From the IMG/VR virus record IMGVR_UViG_3300037189_016726, positions 22,751 through 86,750 of that record: 64,000 nucleotides of DNA, one strand, 5' to 3'. The notes under the pieces were generated by a model, which ran no database searches, was not told where the DNA came from, and worked only from the letters and a program-made list of their open reading frames with translations. Both the position numbers and the translations under genes were made by a program. Shown here piece by piece: positions 1 through 9,214 of the stretch. Source of the stretch: a virus. Numbering within the stretch: the stretch's first letter is position 1; every line of letters starts with the position of its first letter.

Positions 1-2248
1 AACCGATGCATATAATTTTGAACCGAATACAAAATATTTTATTTCTACAGTATTTGACCAATTAGGTCCACAAATGGGTGGAAATTCTCCAGAAAATTTT
101 ATAGCTAGAACAAATATATCTAATACAACAGCGGTTGTTGATAATAGGAGAAATGCTATTCCTTTCTCATTTTTTTGGGGACCAGTATTTCCAGATGGAT
201 ATAAAAATGAAGATGTTACCAGAGTATCTTTATATAGCGATAGATTGGAAGATGAATTAAGATTTGTTACCAATAATCAATCTTATTTTACAGGTGGAAA
301 TAATGTTAATCCATTTTCTATTAACAGCGCATTCTTAACAAACTATGATTTATATTCTAATGACACAGTAAACGCAAAAGAAATACCAGCAGAAGTTGGC
401 GTATTAAGTTCTGGAAACGGCATAGAAGATATTACCCAAATTATGAAATATAGTTCCAATAAAAATTTTATTGAACATACTAGAGGTATTTTAAATTCTA
501 ATAGATTTGCATATTTATTAGATTCTGAGAATGCAGAAGTATATGATATGCAACCAATATCGCCTAATAAAATTCAATTTACACCCTTACACGCTGAATT
601 CGCAGCACACGCAGATCAATACTCAATATACACAACTACTTATTCAAAATCTTGGGACAGAGATTTTTTTAACAATACTAGAAGCTTACTGAAAACAACG
701 TATGCTAACATACCACATTTTTGGGGAAAAATGTTTAGTAGATTCGTGGGGCCGGTGAGTTACTATAAAAATCCTTCATTTCCACAAACCCAAAAAGATG
801 GATTAGATGATCCTAGTTTTATTTATGACCAAAGTAAAAATGGTATAATTCATGAATTTGATAATGTTCCATATGACTATTATATCAACTCAACTCCAAC
901 AAGCAAACCGAAAGGAATAACGCGATTATTTCATGATAATAATTCTGATTTTCAAGGAGCAAATTTAGTTGGAGTTATTGCTGCTAAAAATAAATTCACA
1001 AAAAATGGTGGAGGTAAAATAAATTATAGTGTTGAACAATTTTTTGGTCTAAGGGGAGACGTTTCCAATGCTACAACTGGATCAGATTCTATACAGTACA
1101 ATAATATCGGTTTAGGTATTCTCGCTGTAGTAAACGCTTTAACTGGACAAACCCCACTTAGTAGAGATAAAGCAGGATTTGCAACTTGGGGTTCGGATAA
1201 TTCTGATAAATATGATAGTTTTGGAACAACAGCATTACACGTTAGAGTTTTTGACGCTTGGCCAAATGAGCAAACAATATATGATGCTAGATATTATGCA
1301 ATATTACATTTTAATCCCGGCACAATATTAAGCATTCCAGAAAGTGAAACAGTTGGAGATAATGTAGATACATTAACAACAAAGTTTGGTAAACAATACT
1401 CTGAATGGGATACTAATGGTAGTTCTAATTATAGAAAAGTGTCACCAGCAACTTTTAATTATTCAAGATCGGTTGATAAAATCAAATACGATGTTGATTT
1501 TAGAATACCAACCTATGCTTGGCCTCTAACTGATGGAGATGATAATAAAGTAATTCCAGTATATACAAATATAGATAAAGATACATTACTCAGACCAAAA
1601 GAAGAATGGAGAGTTAATCCTATACGTAGAGGACAATTATTAACCGGTGGTGGTTTTAGATATTTACAAAATGTTATTGGATTATCATACGAAGATCATA
1701 AAATAGCTAGTGGCGGTAAAGGGTTTGTAAAAGATAAAAAATACACTATATCTAATAGCAATAGTGATATTGTTATTGTGGTTACTGATATTGGAAATGA
1801 TGGCTCAATAAAAGAATTTGAGTTTGTAATAGACGAAGATAATAATGAGCTACGAGGAACAGGATTTCTACCATCGGATTTTGCTTCCGAATCGACTATA
1901 AATGATGTCAAATATACTGGATTTTTATTAACTATTCCAAATAGTAGCGGAGAAGAAGCTGAAATTGTTTTCCCAATGGGTAGAGTATATCAATTACTAT
2001 TGAGAGACGATGGACCAAAAGAAAGAACCGCTAGTAAAGCGCCAATATTATTAACATCACCAAGTGAAGATGGTAGAGCGGTAGTAGAAGGTACTCAAAC
2101 ATCAAGTGTTGATATTGAAGCTAATTCTGATGGACAATATGATGCATTTTATTTCTTTCATAATGATATAACCCACACACCAACCATATATCGTAATGAC
2201 ACATATAGCGTTGGCATTGAGCAATATATCACAGTAACAATTACGTAA
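1..2248 (+). CDS. Large virion-type protein, 5' end outside window
   Basis: The reading frame is open from base 2, so the first ATG in the window (base 74) is internal and the gene starts upstream. The visible part is 748 codons. The protein is rich in Asn, Tyr, Phe and Thr, has no membrane segment or catalytic motif I recognise, and looks like a large beta-rich structural protein. It is followed after 47 bases by another structural-type gene on the same strand, and the pair ends at a strong bidirectional terminator. A tail or virion surface component is the likely role, inferred only from composition and neighbourhood. I recognise no family. Confidence 0.75.
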   Translation, partial: TDAYNFEPNTKYFISTVFDQLGPQMGGNSPENFIARTNISNTTAVVDNRRNAIPFSFFWGPVFPDGYKNEDVTRVSLYSDRLEDELRFVTNNQSYFTGGNNVNPFSINSAFLTNYDLYSNDTVNAKEIPAEVGVLSSGNGIEDITQIMKYSSNKNFIEHTRGILNSNRFAYLLDSENAEVYDMQPISPNKIQFTPLHAEFAAHADQYSIYTTTYSKSWDRDFFNNTRSLLKTTYANIPHFWGKMFSRFVGPVSYYKNPSFPQTQKDGLDDPSFIYDQSKNGIIHEFDNVPYDYYINSTPTSKPKGITRLFHDNNSDFQGANLVGVIAAKNKFTKNGGGKINYSVEQFFGLRGDVSNATTGSDSIQYNNIGLGILAVVNALTGQTPLSRDKAGFATWGSDNSDKYDSFGTTALHVRVFDAWPNEQTIYDARYYAILHFNPGTILSIPESETVGDNVDTLTTKFGKQYSEWDTNGSSNYRKVSPATFNYSRSVDKIKYDVDFRIPTYAWPLTDGDDNKVIPVYTNIDKDTLLRPKEEWRVNPIRRGQLLTGGGFRYLQNVIGLSYEDHKIASGGKGFVKDKKYTISNSNSDIVIVVTDIGNDGSIKEFEFVIDEDNNELRGTGFLPSDFASESTINDVKYTGFLLTIPNSSGEEAEIVFPMGRVYQLLLRDDGPKERTASKAPILLTSPSEDGRAVVEGTQTSSVDIEANSDGQYDAFYFFHNDITHTPTIYRNDTYSVGIEQYITVTIT

Positions 2249-2295
2249 TTTTCGTGTATTACTATATAGATTCCACAATATAGGGAGATTTTAAT

Positions 2296-3018
2296 ATGGC
2301 AGATATTAAATTTTATGGCAATATTTTTGGCGAACAGGGCGACGGCCAATTAATAAATCACGGCGCTGGTTCCGGTATTGGATTTTATGGCAATGATCAT
2401 GGGATTTCAGTTCCGGTAGGTTCTCAGCAAAGTACAACCTTCATAACCGATGCTTTGGGAGCCAATAGAGGTCCAAGATTAAATAATACAGCAATGAATA
2501 CTATTGGCGCTGGAGCAACAAAAGGCAAAGTTAGCGTCAATGGAACAACAGCTATTGATTTAGATAAATTGCCAAACTATTTATGTCCTCTTAATATTAG
2601 ATTTACACATACTGATGCTGTTAAAGTTCAGAATTGTAAATTACGTATATTTGATCGTGATAATATCGAAAAACACGCTAGCGGTGTTACTACCTATGTA
2701 TATGAAGCTCGTCATCCTTCATCAGAAAATGTTACCAGCTTATCTCAAAGGGGTAGAGACTATTATACTTGGATGGAATTTGAATCGGACCCATTAATAG
2801 CAATAGAACAAATGGATCTTACACCATCTCCGGGTATGAGTGGTAAAAATACCACAACGGGAGATTCAGCTAGTCCATCGCTTGGTTGGATTACAACAGA
2901 TGGTCCAGCACACGCATCTGTAAGACACGATTGGTATTTAGCTTTAAGTTCAGAGCCGGTTAGCATTGGAAGTAAAACTCAATACGGTCTATATTTCACC
3001 GCTGAATATGTAAGCTAA
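2296..3018 (+). CDS. Probable virion structural protein (240 aa)
   Basis: The gene starts at ATG 2296 behind a good GGGAG ribosome site. The 240-residue product is Gly/Ser/Thr/Asn-rich with no signal peptide or transmembrane segment. The N-terminal third carries repeated Gly-containing segments and the C-terminal half looks like a beta-sandwich, ending in a hydrophobic strand near YGLYFTAEYVS. It follows the large structural-type gene on the same strand and is the last gene before the terminator at 3086-3107. I infer a tail or head accessory protein. No enzymatic motif is visible and I do not recognise the family. Confidence 0.75.
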   Translation: MADIKFYGNIFGEQGDGQLINHGAGSGIGFYGNDHGISVPVGSQQSTTFITDALGANRGPRLNNTAMNTIGAGATKGKVSVNGTTAIDLDKLPNYLCPLNIRFTHTDAVKVQNCKLRIFDRDNIEKHASGVTTYVYEARHPSSENVTSLSQRGRDYYTWMEFESDPLIAIEQMDLTPSPGMSGKNTTTGDSASPSLGWITTDGPAHASVRHDWYLALSSEPVSIGSKTQYGLYFTAEYVS

Positions 3019-3085
3019 TATGATAATTGAAATTTCGTTGTTTATTAGCCAAAAAAGAGAGCTTGTTTTGATTAAATAAGAGTTA

Positions 3086-3107
3086 GGGGGTGGTTTTAGC
3101 CACCCCC
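3086..3107. terminator. Bidirectional hairpin terminator
   Basis: GGGGGTGG (3086-3093) pairs perfectly with CCACCCCC (3100-3107) around a six-base loop. A T-rich run follows on the plus strand. It lies between the convergent plus-strand structural genes and the end of the very long minus-strand block, so it can end both transcripts. Confidence 0.85.
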
Positions 3108-3141
3108 ATATCTTTTTCATTTACAGGTCAAGCAAGATGCC

Positions 3142-3420
3142 TTAATAGTTGAAATTGAACCATCTGCACCTGTGTCCATAACCATGAACTACTGGTTGAT
3201 AAGGATATCCCCAATATACTGTTGGGTAGACCACTACAGGAGCAACCTGTACTGGCACAGGAACCGTAACAGTAAATGCTGGAGCATAATAAACCATAAT
3301 TTGAACTGGTTGGGGTTGCACAATAACTGGCTGGGTTTGTACCGATACTGGCACAAGAGTTTCATAACCATAGCTAGTTGTTGCATACAATCCAACCAAT
3401 AATGCCAAAATATACTTCAT
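3142..3420 (-). CDS. Small secreted Pro/Val/Gln-rich protein
   Basis: The 92-residue product opens with a typical Sec signal peptide (MKYILALLVGLYATTSYG), with likely cleavage near residue 18. The rest is repeats of VPVQ, QPV and VVV units and an aromatic Tyr/Pro/His-rich end (WGYPYQP, GYGHRC, WFNFNY). The start has an AAGGAG site. It is the last gene of the minus-strand block before the terminator. Short repetitive exported proteins of this kind are common in planctomycete genomes, which is a recollection of pattern and not a search result. An export or cell-surface role is inferred. Confidence 0.7.
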   Translation of the reverse strand: MKYILALLVGLYATTSYGYETLVPVSVQTQPVIVQPQPVQIMVYYAPAFTVTVPVPVQVAPVVVYPTVYWGYPYQPVVHGYGHRCRWFNFNY

Positions 3421-3432
3421 AATATCTCCTTA

Positions 3433-3768
3433 TTATTCTGCCTGTTCAGTCTTAGGATTCCACTTTACCCATCCACCGTCTGGTAGCCACTTGTTATCGT
3501 TATCCTTACGCTTTGGGAATAACCCGCCACCTTTCTTATGAACGCCAAAAGCTAGTCTGGCACTACATTTTGTGCAGCGAAGTTCATAATACTGATTGTC
3601 ATCAACTGTGCGAACCACAAATTTAACATCATCAGAACCACATTTACCACAAACAGTTTCCTCAAATACTTCTTGGAAACGACTTAGTTCAGTAAATAAG
3701 TCCTTCTGTGATTCTCCTTCGATCTCCGCACTAATTCTACCATTCTTTGTTGTATATGTAATTTTCAT
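3433..3768 (-). CDS. Zinc-ribbon protein next to annealing protein
   Basis: The 111-residue protein has two Cys pairs, CGKC (about residues 41-44) and CTKC (about 65-68), spaced like a zinc ribbon. A basic Gly/Lys/Pro segment and a Trp-rich tail follow. Its start overlaps the stop of the upstream Rad52/Erf-like gene by four bases, so the two are translationally coupled. This suggests a DNA-binding partner in recombination. Coupling and the zinc ribbon are visible; the partnership is inference. Confidence 0.7.
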   Translation of the reverse strand: MKITYTTKNGRISAEIEGESQKDLFTELSRFQEVFEETVCGKCGSDDVKFVVRTVDDNQYYELRCTKCSARLAFGVHKKGGGLFPKRKDNDNKWLPDGGWVKWNPKTEQAE

Positions 3769-4529
3769 AGATCACGCCACCCTTCTTGATAACCTGTTAT
3801 AGATGCTGGAATTGAATTTTTGTCCCGCTGGTAATCATTGAGCTTATCAATAATATCACTAGCGACTTTCTTAGAAACCTTTTTGCCACTATCCACGTTA
3901 AATTCTTTGAATAGTTTCTTTCCATCAATATTGAGTTGCTTACACTTTACATCCATAAAGTTGTATTGTGCATCACTCATACGACTTTGTTCATTGTAAT
4001 CACCGTCACTACTAGCCTTAGTGTTAGAGATTTCTCTAACAATCTTAGCAGTATCCTTCTTTGTTAGTTCTTCGGCAGCAACACCCTTAATCTTTAAAGC
4101 CTTTCGCAAAGCTCTAGCTTCTGCTCTTGTGCTAGCGATAGCAACAGCGTATGCACAAAACATATCATCAGTGTTACCCTCCCAAGAGTCAGCAACTTCC
4201 GCATATCTCATACCATTAGCAAATTCTACTGAAAATATAACAGTAGCTCGACCATGATGATCATCACGTTGAACTGGAAAAACTTGTGTTGGCCCACTAA
4301 AAACAATTGGACCTAGCACAAGTTCTGAAACACGCCTTAGACCAGCAACTAGAGGATGACCATCTATCAATTCTGATGGATCAAATAGTTTCATAGCATA
4401 ATCATGCCATTCTGGAGATAGCATGGATGGTATTTCTGATCCTACCAAGTTCTTAACTGACGTATCAGTATTTGATGCTGTTTGTAACTCAACGCCAACG
4501 AACAAATCTTCATCTTGTGTGGTATTCAT
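3765..4529 (-). CDS. Rad52/Erf-like single-strand annealing protein (putative)
   Basis: The 254-residue protein contains a central block with ATRAEARALRKAL-like spacing (here ASTRAEARALRKALKIKGVA), which is typical of phage Rad52/Erf-type annealing proteins. A low-complexity linker follows, then a C-terminal helical module (MSDAQYNFMDVKCKQLNI onward) resembling the DNA-binding tails on phage recombinases. Such proteins coat single-stranded DNA and anneal complementary strands. It is coupled to the downstream zinc-ribbon gene and overlaps the upstream nuclease gene by four bases. The family call rests on motif memory; an unrelated replication protein is possible. Confidence 0.55.
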   Translation of the reverse strand: MNTTQDEDLFVGVELQTASNTDTSVKNLVGSEIPSMLSPEWHDYAMKLFDPSELIDGHPLVAGLRRVSELVLGPIVFSGPTQVFPVQRDDHHGRATVIFSVEFANGMRYAEVADSWEGNTDDMFCAYAVAIASTRAEARALRKALKIKGVAAEELTKKDTAKIVREISNTKASSDGDYNEQSRMSDAQYNFMDVKCKQLNIDGKKLFKEFNVDSGKKVSKKVASDIIDKLNDYQRDKNSIPASITGYQEGWRDL

Positions 4530-5293
4530 ATTTCTATCTCAATGTACCTTTCTGATTTACTTGGAAACGACTTCTCTATTTTACTCAACTGCTTGAGAAT
4601 GTCAAGCTTCAATTTCTCTTTACTTGCTAAACATACAGAATCCGATAAGTTCTTAACCCTAATAATGACCATGCCTTTATTTAAAATTAAGCCTGTCTTA
4701 TGAAAGTCTGCTTTGATTTGTTTTTGCAGTTTCTCTTCTCCCCAGATTGGAAGAAAATGGGATGGTCCGTCTATCTCTATTATAGTCTTGAGGGCTGGCA
4801 AGTACATGTCGATTTCTAGATTTTCATTGACTATCAAGCCCTTTTTATGATATTCTATCCTATAACCAGCATTACCCAATTCTGTTTGTAAAAATTTCTC
4901 TAATTTAGAACCCTCTTTCCCAGCTAATTGAATAGCTTTAATCGCTGCTGATTGCATATTATCTTTTTCAACTTCTGTCATATTTGACCATCTAAATTTT
5001 GCTTGTTTAATGCGTGATTCATAAAGTTCTTCACTCATATTTTTCCAATATTTTTGAAGACCAGAACTGATTTTTAATTTTTCAATATCACTTCTTTTTT
5101 TACCACTAGTTGGATGAATAGCAGTGCCTTGCTCAATAGCATTCTTTTGAGCTTCACTTTTTGTTTTTAAAGCAACACCGTTCTTGATGAGAATACGCCT
5201 TATCTTATTTGGATAAGTCTTGCATTCTTCTGCAATTTCATATGTGCTTTTATGATGATCTACATACATTTTCACGATTTTTAAATCGTCCAT
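4526..5293 (-). CDS. HTH plus Vsr/PD-(D/E)XK-type nuclease, putative homing endonuclease
   Basis: The N-terminus has a helix-turn-helix (KSTYEIAEECKTYPNKIRRIL). A helical middle follows with a NUMOD-like Lys/Arg-rich repeat near residues 60-110. The C-terminus looks like a PD-(D/E)XK or Vsr-fold nuclease, with EIDMYLP then TIIEIDGPSHF as the probable catalytic strand pair. The arrangement resembles free-standing Vsr-like homing endonucleases of phages (EDxHD family). It overlaps the upstream gene by more than 40 bases and lies at the edge of the glycosylation island, as mobile nucleases often do. Homing activity is inferred. Confidence 0.65.
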   Translation of the reverse strand: MDDLKIVKMYVDHHKSTYEIAEECKTYPNKIRRILIKNGVALKTKSEAQKNAIEQGTAIHPTSGKKRSDIEKLKISSGLQKYWKNMSEELYESRIKQAKFRWSNMTEVEKDNMQSAAIKAIQLAGKEGSKLEKFLQTELGNAGYRIEYHKKGLIVNENLEIDMYLPALKTIIEIDGPSHFLPIWGEEKLQKQIKADFHKTGLILNKGMVIIRVKNLSDSVCLASKEKLKLDILKQLSKIEKSFPSKSERYIEIEI

Positions 5294-5735
5294 CGCTATT
5301 CTCCACTATAATATTAACCATGTTGTTGAAATTATCAGAAATTCCTAACGCTTTCTGTCCTGTTATTCTGTATAAATTTTTCTCATCATTTTTATTTCTA
5401 CATATCACTTTAACATTATTTTTAAGTAGCTCTATTAATCTTAGAGTATTTTTGGAGCTTTCCCAGTTGTAATAATAGTATAGGTCTATGTTATTAACAA
5501 TTTTGGTAGCCATAAATGCGTTATCCAAAGTCATTGTTATTAAACACCCATCAAAATTCCATAAATCTGTAGAATTAAAAAGACCACACTTAATATCAAA
5601 AGGAATATGAGATATTCCATCAAAAAATATACTAGCATCATCCACCATTGAGCCAACGGAAGTATTTATAATGTTAGAGACATACTTTAACTGTTCGGTA
5701 TTTCCCAAGCTATCTACATAAATTCCTAAATTCAT
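5250..5735 (-). CDS. Unknown protein of glycosylation island
   Basis: I choose the ATG at 5735 (MNLGIYVDSLG), one base after the upstream glycosyltransferase stop and behind GAGGG, over an in-frame start 30 bases upstream. The product is 161 residues with an alternating alpha/beta pattern, including a hydrophobic strand (GCLITMTL) and a second half like a Rossmann or GT-B subdomain. No nucleotide or sugar-binding motif is clear. The 3' end overlaps the nuclease gene by 44 bases. Position suggests a glycan-related role, but the function is unknown. Confidence 0.6.
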   Translation of the reverse strand: MNLGIYVDSLGNTEQLKYVSNIINTSVGSMVDDASIFFDGISHIPFDIKCGLFNSTDLWNFDGCLITMTLDNAFMATKIVNNIDLYYYYNWESSKNTLRLIELLKNNVKVICRNKNDEKNLYRITGQKALGISDNFNNMVNIIVENSDGRFKNRENVCRSS

Positions 5736-5736
5736 T

Positions 5737-6501
5737 CTATTTACCCTCTTCTGATTCTTCGGCAATTATTTTATAGCCATTATTTCTAATAAAATTCCAA
5801 TACTTATTCATTCCCATATTAGCTTCTCCGCTCCAAGATATAGCATTTTTATCTTCACCATATTGAGATGCTGTGTCTGGCATAGACCCCCACAAGGATT
5901 TATCATCAATAGGATGCTTGGGAATATATGTAAATAAACCAAAATGTTTTTGTGCAACATATGATAGATGCATATCTTCTCCATAATTCATTGGAACATT
6001 TAGTGGCATTTCAGCCCAAAATGCTCTAAGAATAGGTTTGGCGAAAAACCAAGAATGACAACCCATATCTACTCTTGTTGTTTCTTCATTTGGATTACAC
6101 CACCCAACAGCCTTATAACTTTGTGGTGCTGGATACATTCTATCATGTTGCTTGTCAGCTATTACGCCTCTAGTTGAAAGAATCCCATCTTTCTCATTGA
6201 TGGTATTGACACAATTCTCTAGCCACCTATCTCCCGGTATAGTATCATCATCAATTATACAAATATGGTCCGTTCTAGCATTTAAAGCTAGCGAGAATCT
6301 TCCCCATACCCCATAATTACCATTTGAAACAATCGATTCACAGTTATTAACAACTTCTTGTGGAAATTTATTGAGATCCTCCACAATATTTATCCACAAC
6401 ATTATTGATTGAGGTCTAAAAGTTTGTCTTAGAATAGCATCATACTGAGATTGTAAAGTGTATGGTCTTTTATATCCACTTAGTATAACTGTTACTGACA
6501 T
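5737..6501 (-). CDS. GT-A (family 2-like) glycosyltransferase
   Basis: The protein begins with the GT2 strand SVTVILSGYKRP. It has the metal-binding acidic motif IDDDTIPG at residues 83-90 and a downstream GED acidic motif near 174-176 that fits the catalytic base region of GT2 enzymes. At 254 residues it is the size of a single GT-A domain with no membrane anchor, so it should act in the cytoplasm using a nucleotide sugar. It overlaps the upstream gene by ten bases and sits among other sugar-transfer genes. Donor and acceptor cannot be read from the sequence. Confidence 0.85.
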   Translation of the reverse strand: MSVTVILSGYKRPYTLQSQYDAILRQTFRPQSIMLWINIVEDLNKFPQEVVNNCESIVSNGNYGVWGRFSLALNARTDHICIIDDDTIPGDRWLENCVNTINEKDGILSTRGVIADKQHDRMYPAPQSYKAVGWCNPNEETTRVDMGCHSWFFAKPILRAFWAEMPLNVPMNYGEDMHLSYVAQKHFGLFTYIPKHPIDDKSLWGSMPDTASQYGEDKNAISWSGEANMGMNKYWNFIRNNGYKIIAEESEEGK

Positions 6502-7346
6502 TGTAATCTTTCTATTAGTTGACCTAGTTTAACTACAGCCGTATGGCACGGTAATTGTGACAACAATGATTTTGTTCTATTTAAGCAAGTGTGTTTATTT
6601 TTAATGATTTCTTTTAGCGCTTTTGGATTAGTATCTTTAAACATATTTGAAATGATTTCTATCATCGGATCATTCTCATTGTCATTTTCATATGATACCT
6701 CATTTCCATAAAATACCGCATCATAAAAATACTGTGGTATAACTTTTCCAAACGGTTTAAAAATAATAGAATTATAACATGGATAGATATTGGATAAATA
6801 CATGGTTGGCATAACTATATCAACAGCATTTACTAAATCATTATTTGTTGAAACATAGTGATAAGTTCCTTCTCTTTCTGTTATTTGGCTTTTAGACGAT
6901 ATCATGATACACTTATCTATACTATAGGATATCGATTTACTTCTACCCAAATATACGTCAGCGCCATGATGAAGAACAAAAATATTAAACTTGCTTGAGG
7001 TTAAATTATGGTTTGAGTAATTGATAAAGAATAGTACTGAATTTATATCATAGTGCAATAACATTGTTTCTACTTGAGATAGTTTTTCTTGATTAAGTCC
7101 GCTAATATTAACAACAACCTGTATGCTTGTTTTATCTTTTAGATAGCATATTGTATCATGATTTATAAGCAGCGCGTGTGTTATATAGATATCTGGGTTA
7201 ACAGAGTCAAACTTATCATAAACACTCATATTATTGCCTTGATGATAAATAGATGATGAATAACCATCTATCGCATTAATGGTATTACTTAAATATAGAG
7301 GCTCTGTATTATTTATGGTGGAGTAATTATCTATAAGAAATTTCAT
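6492..7346 (-). CDS. Unknown protein of glycosylation island (284 aa)
   Basis: The 284-residue protein has alternating strands and helices over its first 200 residues, in a GT-B-like pattern (FLIDNYSTINN, DIYITHALLI, IQVVVNISGL, SVLFFINYS). It lacks the usual C-terminal nucleotide-sugar motif. The last third is helical and lysine-rich. It lies between a GT-A enzyme (overlap ten bases) and a nucleotidyltransferase-like gene (gap of two bases), so it is almost certainly co-translated with them. A degenerate glycosyltransferase or scaffold is possible, but I do not recognise the family. Confidence 0.6.
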   Translation of the reverse strand: MKFLIDNYSTINNTEPLYLSNTINAIDGYSSSIYHQGNNMSVYDKFDSVNPDIYITHALLINHDTICYLKDKTSIQVVVNISGLNQEKLSQVETMLLHYDINSVLFFINYSNHNLTSSKFNIFVLHHGADVYLGRSKSISYSIDKCIMISSKSQITEREGTYHYVSTNNDLVNAVDIVMPTMYLSNIYPCYNSIIFKPFGKVIPQYFYDAVFYGNEVSYENDNENDPMIEIISNMFKDTNPKALKEIIKNKHTCLNRTKSLLSQLPCHTAVVKLGQLIERLQCQ

Positions 7347-7348
7347 AG

Positions 7349-8086
7349 CTACCTCGTTATTGAATGATAAGTTTTTATATTGTTGATTTTTTTAACGCTA
7401 TTTGTGTTCGTTAAACATTGTAGCTTGTGTTTTGTTTTAATTAATTCGTTGAGAGCTTCAAAGATGAATTTATTTTTATATTCTGACAACGAGATAATCT
7501 TCCTTAGCGTTTCAATTATTTCATAGTTGTCCAGATACAATACCTCAGACCATATTTTATACGCCCCGAATGAAAAATACTGAACTTGATTTTTTTCATC
7601 AATATTTAGACCGATTTCCAAATTTACACACGGTGAAGATTCAACAAAAACACAAGAGTTAGCGTTATGAACCATGGATAGTATATTATTGTTTAACAGT
7701 AGATTTCCATCACAAATCAATACTTTGTTATTATTTGTATTGTTTAATGATAACCTAACTGATTCACAAGAGTTAGAATTTTTGAATAGTTGATTTTCCA
7801 CTATTCTTATGTTTATATTTCCATATTTTGACTTGACATACTTGCAGGTTTTTTCAGCATCAAATCCTATACATAGGACTATTTCAAAATTATTGAATGT
7901 TTGTTTGATTGCTTCTATTTGAATATCGATTAATTTTTTGTTCGAAATGCTTATAAGAGATGTTGGGCCGTATGATTTCATTCTATAGCCGGGAGAATCG
8001 CTAAGTAAAATTACCGTAACAAGATCATCGTTACGAGATATTAATCTTTTAGCTTTTGGTGATGTTATACACTTATTTTTTATCAT
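7349..8086 (-). CDS. Nucleotidyltransferase-like protein with altered active site
   Basis: The fold signature matches sugar-1-phosphate nucleotidyltransferases: VTVILLSD (23-30), YGPTSLISI (39-47), IDIQIEAIK, IVLCIGF, then LICDGNLLL where the family has its metal-binding GD strand. The glycine-rich AAGxGxR loop is replaced by LSDSPGYR. The lysine normally after the proline (PK) is threonine at residue 42. These changes should damage NTP binding, so it may be a pseudoenzyme or use another substrate. It is coupled by four bases to the upstream gene. The fold call is fairly sure; activity is uncertain. Confidence 0.65.
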   Translation of the reverse strand: MIKNKCITSPKAKRLISRNDDLVTVILLSDSPGYRMKSYGPTSLISISNKKLIDIQIEAIKQTFNNFEIVLCIGFDAEKTCKYVKSKYGNINIRIVENQLFKNSNSCESVRLSLNNTNNNKVLICDGNLLLNNNILSMVHNANSCVFVESSPCVNLEIGLNIDEKNQVQYFSFGAYKIWSEVLYLDNYEIIETLRKIISLSEYKNKFIFEALNELIKTKHKLQCLTNTNSVKKINNIKTYHSITR

Positions 8087-8820
8087 AATACATCTATAGA
8101 TAAATTTGATTCCAATGATTTTTTAATAACACCCTGCACATTAATATCATAATTAGTCTGATTGTTTATTGAGCTTTCGATCTTATATACCATATTAGAT
8201 AGCACCTTTGTTGTGTTAAGATTAAACAAGGTGGCTTGTTTTATATCATCATTTATTAGGTTATTTAGTTTGTACAATTGAGAGAGTTCAGATTTATTTG
8301 AAACATCAACTATTGTATGATACGTTGAATTAGATGACCATATGAGATTATGAACATATTCATTTAGATCAATAGTTTCTGTTATTGTGCATCTAATAGA
8401 GCAAAATATTTTAAATACATTCTTCCTAATGTTTTTTGAGCTTAAATTAGAATGAACTAGTGAAATACTAATCTTATCATTATAGTAGTTCAAATTTTTT
8501 AAAGTGTCAATTATATTGTCTGTATCTATATCACTATCTAGATTGTTGCAATCTATAATAACATCGAAGCTTATAGCTGATTCACTCTTTATCTTATCGA
8601 TATCTAGTAAACCGTTATTCCACTTTGGATTTCTATAGTAATTGCAAAAACGCTCTATTACATAAAATTCCTTTTCATCATCATAAGCTTCTAAAACAGA
8701 TCCCTTGAACTTGTCTATTCTATTAAAAGAACAGCCAGTTTGGGTTTTACCCTCATATATCGAACATAAACAATTCTTACAGCTAGTTTTTATTTGGCTG
8801 TCTGGAAGCTTTGATTTCAT
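8083..8820 (-). CDS. Cys-cluster protein of glycosylation island
   Basis: The 245-residue protein starts with a cysteine cluster: CKNCLC at about 14-19, TGC near 30 and RFCNYY near 59. This could bind zinc or an iron-sulfur cluster. The rest is an alpha/beta domain with strands ISFDVIIDC and KISISLVHS, followed by helices, resembling a GT-A-like fold without a clear DXD. It overlaps both neighbours. I recall similar Cys-headed proteins beside glycosyltransferases in other large aquatic phages, but I cannot name a family. The function is unknown. Confidence 0.6.
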   Translation of the reverse strand: MKSKLPDSQIKTSCKNCLCSIYEGKTQTGCSFNRIDKFKGSVLEAYDDEKEFYVIERFCNYYRNPKWNNGLLDIDKIKSESAISFDVIIDCNNLDSDIDTDNIIDTLKNLNYYNDKISISLVHSNLSSKNIRKNVFKIFCSIRCTITETIDLNEYVHNLIWSSNSTYHTIVDVSNKSELSQLYKLNNLINDDIKQATLFNLNTTKVLSNMVYKIESSINNQTNYDINVQGVIKKSLESNLSIDVL

Positions 8821-9214
8821 AAAAATGTCCTCTAATGTTAGCGGTATCTATTGTTAGATTTCCCCTATTTAATAAATCGATGATATCTTTTGAGCTATAT
8901 ATGGCTTTCTTTTTAAAAATAGCTTCGTTGAATGTTTTACTATCTATTTTACCAGCTATAACATCTCTCGCTATTAATTGTAACTCAACGCCACCAAGAG
9001 TAACAATGCATCCCATCCTCATTTTCCTAATTATACTAGTTAAAAATTCTTCTAGCAGATTAATTGGAATAGAATCTAAAGCATCTACAGCAACTATCTC
9101 TACTAAAGAATTATCTGGATATTTATTTATCGTATCTATTTTGCCATAAATAATAGGAACCATGTCATATCCATCTATTATATTTTCAATATTCTCCGTG
9201 ATATGGACTTTCAT
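8783..9214 (-). CDS. Truncated SAM-methyltransferase-like protein
   Basis: The 143-residue product matches the second half of a class I methyltransferase fold: VEIVAVDALDSIP followed by a helix, then the strand GCIVTLGGVELQLIARDV and a final hairpin. The glycine-rich SAM loop (motif I) is absent, so it may be a regulatory or degenerate methyltransferase. It is coupled to the GT-B gene upstream and overlaps the Cys-cluster gene downstream by 38 bases. Its place in the island suggests glycan modification. Family assignment is moderate and activity is doubtful. Confidence 0.5.
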   Translation of the reverse strand: MKVHITENIENIIDGYDMVPIIYGKIDTINKYPDNSLVEIVAVDALDSIPINLLEEFLTSIIRKMRMGCIVTLGGVELQLIARDVIAGKIDSKTFNEAIFKKKAIYSSKDIIDLLNRGNLTIDTANIRGHFYEIKASRQPNKN

